DNA of 42,054 bases from an uncultured Verrucomicrobia subdivision 3 bacterium. GTDB lineage: Bacteria; Verrucomicrobiota; Verrucomicrobiia; Limisphaerales; UBA11358. A model generated the notes under the pieces. It had not been told where the DNA came from. It did not search any database and worked only from the letters and a program-made list of their open reading frames with translations. This document shows, one piece after another, positions 1 to 10,500 of this stretch. Positions within the stretch are counted from its first letter, which is position 1; each line of letters begins with the position of its first letter. Location of the stretch: the NCBI GenBank assembly GCA_903875465.1, contig CAIQWB010000119.1, forward strand, positions 1-42,054, in the 5' to 3' direction. A program made the position numbers and the translations under genes.

Positions 1-28
1 CGAAGTCGTCGTTTTTGTGTCAATTGGT

Positions 29-112
29 AGGCGCACCGTTTGGTCCGCCTCCTGTTGAGGCGCGGGAACTTGTTTTGGTTTCATCACCACAAGCCCGCCA
101 GACGGTGCGCCT
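29..112 (+). other. 84-nt three-way-junction structured element
   Basis: The segment folds almost completely. An outer stem pairs 29-43 with 98-112 (AGGCGCACCGT with ACGGTGCGCCT, then a T.G wobble and TGG with CCA). Inside are two arms: CGCCTC (46-51) with GAGGCG (57-62), and CGGG (63-66) with CCCG (94-97), continuing as CTTG/CAAG and TGG/CCA around a TTT bulge. A short CTCTTTT run follows, so an unusual terminator is possible. It could also be a leader RNA of the LamG gene or a mobile-element end. The pairing is seen directly; the role is unknown. Confidence 0.45.
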
Positions 113-1578
113 CTTTTCAAGCTGAATCGTTCCGGCTAAGTCAGGGGAATGTGGGGGATCAGGGAAACGCCACCCTGACCGGGTTGACCACCGTGGATGA
201 TCCGACGCTGGTCCTCACCACGGCCCAACCGCCCGCGACCGACTATTGTTATGCATTTAATGGTGTCAACCAGTCGTTGGACACCAAAATTACCGGGGCC
301 GCGCTGGCCGGTAATGCCCTCTCGGTGGAATACTGGTTCAAGGGCCCCAAACTGCTCTCTGCCCTGCGACTGCAATCGGGCAGTGCCTGGCTGGTTTCGG
401 GTTGGGGGTGGCCCCAGTCCGTGCAAAACATGATCAATACGAGCGGCTCCAATAATGTAACCACGGTCATCGCCGGCGCGGTGGGCGGGGTGGCGGGGGT
501 GCAGGATGGCCAATGGCACCATATCGCCATAACGTGGCAACGCAACACCACCAATGGTTTCAAGAACTACGTGGATGGCGCCCAAGTGGGGGCTGTGAAT
601 ACGGACAATGTTCCCTTTCCCTTGATTAACGCCGATATCTACCTGGGCAGCTTCAATGGCACCAGCGAATTCCTGCAAGGTTCCCTGGACGAGGTGCGCA
701 TTTGGAACCGGGTGTTGCCGACGGCCGAAATTCAGGATCATGCCAGCAACCGCCGGCGGCTCTTGGGTAGTGATCCCGGGCTGGTGGCCTATTACACCTT
801 TAATGACGGCTTGACGAATGGCACCCTTGACAATGTGACCAAGACCGTGGCCTTGTATCAAAACATGACCACGGCCGACCGGCAGGTGCAGGACGGCCTG
901 ACTTTTGGCGCTCCGGCCCTGATCACCCTGCCCAATCCGGCGGCGGGCGGTTTGTGGCTGGGCGAGGTCTCCCTGACGGGCGTTAGCGAAGTGGCCGCTG
1001 GCCAAACGAACACCACGCCAACTGCGACCCCCTTTAATTTTAACATTATCCTGCATGCCGACACCAATGGTGTCGTGCGCTTGTTGAAAGATGTCACCAT
1101 CATGCAAAAGCGCAATACCGTCAGCAATCTCGCCGATATCGTGCTCCTCACGGATGACACCTTGATTCCCAACTATGACGGGGTCCTGAAGCGGGGCGGC
1201 AAGCTGGTGGGCCAGCGATACTCCAGCGTTTTTTATACTTTTGACGGCCAGTTCCTGCCGCTGAGCGGCGGGCTGGGCTACGGCTACTCCCTGCAAGGCA
1301 CCAACTACCTACCCGCCACCCAGCCAACCAACCCCTTCCGTCACCTGTATCATCCGCAGCACAAGAACCCGTTGGATTTGTCCGGCAAACCATACGATAT
1401 TACCCGCAAAATCCGCATCGATCTGATGGGTGGTGGCATTACCGGGGTCGGCGAAGGCCGCGACCGCCTGGAGGGCACCTACCGCGAGATCATCTCCGGC
1501 CTCCATAATCAGGATCTCATCACCGATGGCTCCATCAAATTGGTGCGAATTAATACTGTCAGCAAACTCAACAATTAA
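40..1578 (+). CDS. LamG (jelly-roll) domain protein, 5' end uncertain
   Basis: A concanavalin A-like LamG domain occupies roughly residues 65-250: it starts near YCYAFNGVNQSLD, contains DGQWHHIAITWQ, and ends with SLDEVRIWNRVL. A second conserved segment follows (GLWLGEVSLTGVSEVA, then ILHADTNGVVRLLKDV and a terminal GTYREIISGLHNQ). I recall this tail from other verrucomicrobial LamG proteins. Such proteins are normally exported, but no signal peptide is visible. The only upstream start, TTG at 40, lies inside the folded element at 29-112, and an in-frame TAG sits at 28-30. A GTG at 151 is another possible start. The gene may therefore be 5'-truncated or frameshifted. Its stop overlaps the next start (TAATG), so it belongs to the downstream operon. 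It is probably a carbohydrate- or surface-binding protein. Confidence 0.7.
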   Translation: MVRLLLRRGNLFWFHHHKPARRCASFQAESFRLSQGNVGDQGNATLTGLTTVDDPTLVLTTAQPPATDYCYAFNGVNQSLDTKITGAALAGNALSVEYWFKGPKLLSALRLQSGSAWLVSGWGWPQSVQNMINTSGSNNVTTVIAGAVGGVAGVQDGQWHHIAITWQRNTTNGFKNYVDGAQVGAVNTDNVPFPLINADIYLGSFNGTSEFLQGSLDEVRIWNRVLPTAEIQDHASNRRRLLGSDPGLVAYYTFNDGLTNGTLDNVTKTVALYQNMTTADRQVQDGLTFGAPALITLPNPAAGGLWLGEVSLTGVSEVAAGQTNTTPTATPFNFNIILHADTNGVVRLLKDVTIMQKRNTVSNLADIVLLTDDTLIPNYDGVLKRGGKLVGQRYSSVFYTFDGQFLPLSGGLGYGYSLQGTNYLPATQPTNPFRHLYHPQHKNPLDLSGKPYDITRKIRIDLMGGGITGVGEGRDRLEGTYREIISGLHNQDLITDGSIKLVRINTVSKLNN

Positions 1579-4500
1579 TGAACATGATCGGAATTTTCAA
1601 AGGGGCGCGTCGCATCCGGACCGCGGGATTTACGATCGGGGCACCCTGGCTGGCCACTCTGCTGGCTGTCCTCACCGCCGGGCGGCTCATAGCCGCCAAC
1701 ACCTTCGTCAAGGATCTTTCGTCCAACGGCAATGTCGTGGTGACCGCCACTGCGGTGCACCCGGTGGACGGCTCCGTTTTTGTGGTCGGCACGTTTGACT
1801 CGGTGCCGTTGGCCATTGGGACAACGACCCTCGCGCTGGCCGGGGGCAAAAAGACCGGCTTCATCGCCAAGCTGGGCAGTGACGGGGCCTGGCGCTGGGC
1901 CGGCACGCTGGATGATACCGCCGGGCGGGGCTCGCTCAGCCCACGCACCTTGTTTGTCGGGGTAAACAACATCTACATTGGCGGGGATGCCACCAACGGC
2001 CTGGCGCTGGCCGTGCAAAATTTAACAAGTAATTATACGGCGGCAGTTTACCGTCCCAAGAATCTGAGTCGCGCGCCTTTCGTGGTGAACTTGGATTTGA
2101 ATGGCAAGCCGGTCTGGCTGCAGATGGCCACCAATAATGAGGCCTATTCCGGGGGCTCGGATGCGTTTGGCTATGCTCTGGCCGTGGACGGGAACAACGA
2201 CGTTTATGTTTGCGGTTCTTTTCGCTCAGACATCGTTGACGTCACAGGTGTCAGCCAGGGGCTGGGGTTAAATTTTGGCACGAACCATGCATTCCGCGCC
2301 CGTGACACCAGCGGGACTGGCGCCAATACCACTGTTACGGAATGGATTAACACCACCCGGGATGGCTACCTGGCCAAATTAAATGGTGCCGACGGCTCTT
2401 GGAAATGGGTGGCGACGGGTGGCGGTCAGGAGGATGAGGCGACGTCGAGCCCCGGTTATGGTCCATTCGCCGGTGGCTTTTACGGGGTGGCGGTGGATTC
2501 GGCCAACAACGTTTATGTAACTGGTAACGGATTTGCCACCTACAATAAATATTTTGCCGGCGGGCTTTTCAATGCGTATGGAACGGCCAACCGGTGGTCT
2601 ATGGATGGCACGGTTGCCGCCTCGGGTTGGAAAGGTCTTTTGCTACCCAATGATAACACGGCGTTTGTTATCAAAATGACGGGTTCAGGACCTAGCGAAG
2701 GACAATGGAAGACGGTCAACAGTGACAATTGTTATTATTGTATCAATACGCCCGTGGCTCCCCAAGGAACCGCCTGGTATGGCGTGCCCACGAGCGCCCG
2801 GGGAATTACGATTGTCAATGACCAAATTTATGTCACGTACCAAAAGGCCGGCGTGGATTCTACCCCCCTACCGGCCAAACGTGCGGTGCAGATCAGCAAG
2901 CTATTGCTGGATCTCAGTACCGCCACCGACACCGCCCGGATTACTGTGGGCGGCAGTGCCGGTACGAACGACATCGTGGTGGGTTCGGCTTTAACGGCGG
3001 ATGCGAGTGGTAACCTATATCTTTCGGGCAGGCTGGGTTACCCAGGGGCGACGTTTGCCCTGGCGTCGGGAACGACCAATATTCCGGTGAGCACAGCGAA
3101 TCCCCTCGCCTTCGCCGCCAAGCTTTCGAGCACGCTGGCCTTCCAATGGGTTCAGACCTGTGCCGTACCGCCGCCCGTTTTCGGGGAAGTCGTCGGCGCG
3201 GTGGAACCACAATCCGGCCGGTATTACTTTGCCAGTTCGTTTAGCAACGGCGTGGTGGATCTGGGGCCGACCGATAGCGACACCCAATTGCCCAGCTCGG
3301 GTGCGCAAGGGGCCAACGCCCGGTCGTTTGTCTCCGCCATTGATTCGTCCGGCAACTTTCTGCAGCAAGTTAACTTTCAATTAGTGACCGATTATGGCGC
3401 CAGTGAGGCGCTGCCGCCGCAAACGCCGCAAACCGTCTTCAAGGGTTCCACCATCGCCGCCTCAGTGCCCCCGGTGCTTTACGAGGATGCCCAGGGCAAT
3501 TCCCTGGATCCGAACAATAGCCCCCTGATAGCCAGCAGTGCCGTGGTGCGGCACACCTGCACCGGCTATCAGATGGTCGGCACGGCTCTCTCCGGAAACT
3601 CCGCCAGTTATTCGTTTGTCATCACGGCGGACACCCAGGTGAAATTCCTTTGGGAAACCGATTATGCGCTGGATATTAAAAGTGACCCCAACGGTTCTGC
3701 GATCGGCCTGAGCTCGCCCGCCGCGGGCAATCCCAATCCCACGGTGCAAAAACATTGGGTGCCCGCCGGAACCATCTCCACGGCCTTCATTGAGGGTTTG
3801 ATCGCGACGCCCAATGCCGGCGAATATGGCGTGCGTTACCGTTCCTTGGGTTATACCGCGCAAGGCGCCACTGCGGGCTTTAATAATGGCTTGGCTTTTA
3901 CCAATGTCAGCCCCCAGATCACCAGTTATGCCACTGTCCCCAATGAAAACTTGGTGGGAACCAGCTTTACGATTGAATTTTGGGCCAGGGACACTGAGAA
4001 CAGCATATACACATATCTATTTAGCTATGGGGTGTCCAGCAGTGAAATCGCCATGTATATTCAAGATGCAACCCGCATGGTGGTCCTCTTTCCGGGCGGC
4101 AATTCGGCCACGGTGAACCGGGTGCTAGACGGCCAGTGGCATCACCACGCCATGGTTTACCAGAAAAACAGCACCGAGGGCACGGGTTACTATTACCGCG
4201 ACGGTCAATTGCTAGCCACCTTGCCCCGGATCCCTGCGGTGGTCAGCCCCGGAACCTTCAATATCGCCAATTATTGCCAGCCGCAATGGTATTTTGGTTT
4301 TAATGGGGGTATGGATGACATCCGTATTTGGAATACGAATCGCACCCCGGCGGACATTCAGGCGAACTTTAACCACACCCTGGCCGGCAATGAAACGGGT
4401 TTGCAGAATTATTGGAAGTGTGATGAAACCACGGGTTCAACGCTGGTGGACTCCGGTGGGGCGGGCCAAAACGCCACGCTCGTGGGAGCCACCGCCGACG

Positions 4501-7500
4501 CCCTGACCACCACCTGGAGTCAATTTATTCCCTGGGCCTCCGTTCAAACCTTGCAGCAGGTCCCCCAGTTCCTGATGAATGGACCGGCCACCATAACTTA
4601 TTCCTGGGCGAAAGAAGTCCAGGTGCAGGTCAACGTGACCACGGCGGCCCTGACTTCGTATCCCACAACCATCGGTGGCGGTGTGACCACCAATGGCACT
4701 GGCCTCTTCTGGTTTACCAATAATGCCAGTGTGCGCCTGCTGGCTCCCGCCAGGCCCACCACAGGCCAGCAATCGTATCAAATCAAAGGTTTTGTGGGGG
4801 GCCTCGGTAATGTTACCACCGTCACGGGCACGGGCAACTCCAGTAATGACATGGTATATTATGACATCCCGGCGTTGACCCAGGCCAGTTCCATTACCTG
4901 GGATTACAGTGATCGGATATTCCAAGGGGTGGCGGTCCTGGGAAATGCCCTCGATTTCTCGCCTGGGGGCACCTTCACCGGCACCGAGGCAATTTCCAGC
5001 AGTGAAAATCTCGATGCCCTCAAGAGCCCGCTGGCCACCAGTATTGTGTCCAATGCCCCACCCGGCAGCACCATCAATGACATGTGTGTCTGGGATGACG
5101 TTGGCAAAAAACTCTATCCTTTGCGCCCCGGCACCGTGCTGCTCGAATGGGCCCGCCAGAACAGCACCAACAGCCGTAATATTTATCTGCAAGTCACCGT
5201 TAACTGGCCGTCCAATGTGAATTACGTGCACATTGCCAACACCCCGCCGGTGCCGCTGGACCCCAGTAACACCAATTCCGTTGCCTTCGTGGGCCTAAAA
5301 TATTCTGAAAGTGACAAGGTCACGGTGAGCGAAACGGGAGCGTTTTCCGCCCCGGGAGCAACCGGCACACCGCGAAGTGTGCTCCTGTTCTCGCAGCGGC
5401 CTGATGGATCGGCGGCCAATGGCAACCTCGCGCTAGAAACCCTTTTTGTGCGCACGGTGCAAACCAAATCCTTTAACTCCGGCATCCTGTCCGCCACGGC
5501 AACCATTGGTTCCCCCATTAAGAGCGCCTTTCACTCCAATTCCGTGCCTTTCAATGGCTATGTGTATTATCCGAACGCCCGCTACAATGCCGCTCTGTAT
5601 AATCATAACACGTTGCAGGGCCCGATCATTCCGGTAAATTTCGACCCGACCGCCACCAACTCCACCATCAACGACCAAAACTTGGTGGTGGTCTGGTATC
5701 GCACCCAGGATGGCATCCATTGGCCGTATCAAGCGGTTCGTTACGCCCCGCAATGGCCAGTCACGGCCAACCGGATCGTCGTTGCCAGCCGCTTGGGCTC
5801 TGAGGGGTTGGATACCGCCAACAACCCGCAGCTCTCTTTCGACCCCAATCGTTACCAGCAGGTTTCGGTTTATAACCAGCCCGATCCCAATCAGCCGGGT
5901 TATAACCCCAACGAGGAACACGCATTTATTGCCACCTCGCTCCTGAACGCCGCCGCCGTAACCCCGCCCCCAACCGCATATGCCCTGCGCAACAACCTCA
6001 ATGTCACCAACCAAAATTCCACCTACACGTCCGACCCCTACGTGCTGGTGCAATATTACGACACCCTGCTCACCAACTGGAACATGGCGGTTTACCAGGT
6101 GCAAACCTTTGATCCGAATATCCCGCGGCAGCGCTTGGTCTTTCCGGCCAGTGCCGCCACGGGCAATTTCCTTTCGCTCGGGCCCGGCGGGGTGCTGGAA
6201 TTCAATTACCCACTGTGGGTGCAAAATACCGCTTTGCGAACCAACGAGGTGGTCAACTTGGAATTGAACAATAATGTGGCGGGCGCCTTCAGCGGCCAGG
6301 GCTTCCTCATTCGCTCCAATGACAACAAGTTTCTGTTCAGCACCACCCTGGGCGGGGCCCCCATCACCGCCACGGCCATCGCGCCGGCGGAGAATCCCCA
6401 AGTGGTCGTGACCCGGGCTTACCCGTATGTGTTTGACTATGAGATGAAGGCCGGCGAGCTGGTGGTGGCACCATACCCTCTGCAACAAATCATCGGCGCC
6501 ACCCCCTGCCCGGGAACCATTGGCCAAAATATTGACCCGAACCAGGCGGTTTACTGGCAGGATCACAATGGCCAGTCCTGGGCCGTGTCCGGCAGTACCA
6601 ATCCGGCGGCGGGCCTGCGGATGCAATTCTACTATCCGCTTCAGCCCGGTTTCTGGACTCCGAAGAATCAAGTTGGTGACTGCTTTCCTTATGTGCAGAG
6701 CAGCACGCCCGTTTGGGTCACCAACCATGTTACCTGGCCGCTCAATGTGCCGGCGCTGAAAGCTGGCGAATCCTTGACCTTTAGCGGGGGGGAAATCAAT
6801 AGTGATAATCCTCATGCACCGGGTCTGCCCGGGGTCATCGGCTGGGCCGCCGGACGAGTGGTTTATGATGACGCCAATCCTAACTTGGATAATACCCGCA
6901 CCCTGAACAATTACCTCGCGCGCCTGGCCGCGCCGCTCACCACCTTGCAGGTCGCCTTGCCCTTAAATCAAGTTCCCACCTCCTTGCTGCCGGCGGCTGG
7001 CAAAGTCACCATCAATGGCACCCGCTGGACCTTCAATGACTTGGATGCCTCGCTCCAGCCCCGCGTGTTTTATGATCAAAGTGCGCAAAAACTCAGTGTG
7101 CGCGGTTTGCTAAATAATAAAACCCTTGGCGACTCCACGCTCACCGCCGCAACCGGTCCCATCAACTTGCTCCAGCCGGACATCCTCACCGCCCGTGACA
7201 GTAATGCGCTGGTGAATTTGGTGGCCTCCGCCCCGGCGGTCTGGGTTAATGCGGTTAGCAACCTCGTGCGGCTCAGCCGCGACCCCCTCAATGCCTCCGC
7301 CAGTGTCGGCGGAACGCCCATCTATGGGGTCGGGCTGGCCCCCTCCACCACCAATGGCTGGCTCAAACCTGCCACCCAGTTCGGTCCCGGGCTGGCCTTG
7401 CTACCCAATGCCGATTTGCTGGGCACCAACTCCACGCTGCCGGCCGGTTATGTGACCCTGGCAGAAAATGACGATCCCTCGCTGGGCGCCGCGCCCGTGG

Positions 7501-10500
7501 CGTTGCATATTATCAAGATTCAGAAGCAACCGCTCTTTCGTGGGGCGATTCTACCGCTCAATCCGCCCAATGCCTTCGATGAAAAAGTCTCCATGCGCTT
7601 CTCCGGAGATTTTGGGGCCAATGCGGATAACGTCGTTTTCCAATGGTGGTACAAGCCGGATGATGGGGGCACCGTGCCCCCGCCCGACCTTGCGCCCAAT
7701 GGCACTTGGCTGCCGTTTCCAGACGCCTCCGGCAGAAATGGACTTGGCATGTCCGAAGTAAGTCTGGCCGGCGCCGGTGCGGCCACGCTGACCGACAACC
7801 TCTTTTTTGTCCGTTGGCGCCATGGCACCGCCACCAACTGGTCGGATTGGGCCGGGGCCGCCAACAGCCGGCCTCCCGGCACCAATGAGCTGGCCCAGAA
7901 TACGTACCAGCCCCAACTCGCCGCCGGTTGGATCAAGCGGGTTCTGGATGCCGTGAATCCGTTTGAAGCCCGCATCAACAGTTTCCGGGCGGATAGCACG
8001 CCCGCCAATTATGTCAGCATGGTGCAGCAAGCCGGGGTGCCGTACAACGGACCGGTCGCGCTGAATGCCGACAAAAATGTGGTGGAAAATGTCGGGCTGA
8101 TCCAGCTCTACACCACGGTGTTAAAACGGGCCAAGGATTTGAGCATTGATGCAAGCACCCCGGTGAATAATGACGCGGTCAATAATTCCATCCTGCTCGC
8201 TGCCTCCCACATTGCCGATTTGTATTTGCTCTTGGGCAATGAAGCCTACACCGATGCCCAGGATCCGACCATTGGCTATGGCACCACCAGCACCGAATAC
8301 GGCGCCCTCGCCCCCACCATCTTCTGTTTCCAAAATCAGGTACCCTCCTTGATGGACGAGGAACTCGCCCTGCTCCGCGGCGTCAATTCCGAAGGCGCTT
8401 TCCCCACCTATAACCGGCTGCTGTGGAATTTCACCAAGGGCGAGGGTGAAGCCGCTTACGCGCTTTCTTACAATATTACCGACCAAAACAGCGATGGCTT
8501 CATCAATGCCGCCGATGCCCAGATTATGTATCCGCAGGGCCATGGGGATGCCTGGGGGCATTATCTCTCGGCCTTGCGCACCTACTACGATCTGCTCCGC
8601 CACCCGGTTTACAAGTGGCAAACCCGCGCTGAGTCCCTGACGATTGGCGGAGTGGTGGTCAAAGTAGATTATTTGGACGAACGGAAATTTGCCCAAGCTG
8701 CCGCGGCCAAGGCGAAAGTCGGGGCGGAGGTCGTCAACCTGACTTATCGCAATAGTTATGTGGAAGATCCGGACGGTCAGTGGCAGGGTTATCAAGATAC
8801 CGACACCAACCGGGCCTGGGGTGTGACCGAATGGTCGCGGCGCGCCGCCTGCGGGGCCTTGTTTGACTGGGTTACCGCCAACGCCATTCTGCCGGCCAAC
8901 GACACCACCAACACCGGCATTTCCAAAGTGGACCGTACCACGGTGAAGGAACTGCCGGAAATCGCCTCGCAGGCCCGGGAAATTCGCCGCCAACTTGACA
9001 ATGCCAACGCCGGTTTGAATCCCCTGGGTTTGTCCTCGGATGTGGTGTCCATGGATGTGGACCCCTCGTTTTTGGAGGTTGGCTCCGCCATTCAGGGTGA
9101 AACGCCCTTTGAGCAGGTTTATGACCGGTCCTTAAAGGCCATGCAAAACGCGCTCGACGTCTTTAACAACGCCAACAACTTGAATAACATGCTCCGCCAG
9201 GTGGCGAGCACCGCCCAGGAGTTTTCCAAGGATGCCCTGCAGGAGGATCTCGATTTCCGTAACCGCTTGATTGAAGTATTCGGCACCCCCTACGCGGGTT
9301 GCATCGGTGCCGGCAAAACCTACCCAGCGGGCTATGCGGGCCCTGATTTGTACCTGTACATGTACACGGATGTTACCGGGATCGCCGATGTGCCGCCCCC
9401 CAGCTCCAGTTTCTCGGCTTTTTTTGGCCCGATGCAAAATGGGTTGACGAAAGCAGACCTTAAGACGTCCAGCGGTTCGGATTCTGTGGGCGGCAATACG
9501 ATTGCCGATTCATGGAGCTTTTATTTTCCCGGAGATGCGCTGAACCCCACTCTGGAAAGTTACGCCAACACGGATTTTAGCCAGGTCTTGTCGATTGATA
9601 TGCCCCAAACTGCTTCCGCGTTTGCCTTTCAAGCCCCGGCGGGCTGGGGTGCCCGCCGCGCTCCTGGCAGTCTGCAACAAATGCTTTCGGAGCTAGTGCA
9701 GGCGGAAGCCGACTTCCAGCTTGCCCTGCATGATTATGATGCATTGATGGGCGACATTACCAAGAAATTATCCCTCATTCGCGCACATACCGCCTTGCAA
9801 GCGTCTAACGTTACCTATCAGCAGGAAGGCATTGATTCAGCCGTCTCGGTGCAGCGTTCCATTTACGGCCTGCGGGCCATCGCGGCTGGAGCTAATCTGG
9901 GAACGGATCTGATTGAGCGCGTCCATGACGGAATTTTGGAAGGTATTCCGAAGGTAGTGGGCCTAGCCGTTGATGCCAACGCGCCGATAAGGGGTGCTCT
10001 GGAAGTCACCGCTATATCAGCTTATGTGGGCGCCAAAACTGCTGCGGTGACCGCGGAACAAGCGGCCTATGGCTTGGAGGGTAAAAACGCCATTACCGAA
10101 TTAAAAACCAGCCTGAAAGTGGACAAGGCCAATTTCAAATACGAAACGCAGGAGCAACTGCAGGAACTCGAATCCTTTCTCGGTGATGAATCCGCCGCGC
10201 GCATTGAAGTTTTCCGCAAACAAGAAGCGCTCCGTGAAGTGTCGGACAAATTCCGCAGCGAACTGGAGGCCGGCCAGCGTATTCTCGATGAGCGCGAACT
10301 CTATAACAAGCAGGCCGCCGCCCTGACCCAGCAAAACCGCTATCAGGACTTCACCTTCCGCGTGGCCCGCAATGACGCGCTCTCCAAATACCGCGCCGCC
10401 TTTGACCTCGCTGCGCGCTACGTTTACCTGGCGGCCAAATCCTACGATTACGAATGCAACCTGGATCCCAATGATCCTGCCTCTTCGCTACCCATTCTCT

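Noticed and set aside
136-1296. 386-codon open frame on the minus strand across the LamG gene
   Set aside because: Low-complexity His/Gly/Arg-rich product with no domain; an antisense shadow of GC-rich coding sequence.
5433-6815. 460-codon minus-strand frame inside the giant gene
   Set aside because: Composition is typical of antisense shadow and it lies fully inside a frame with clear domains.
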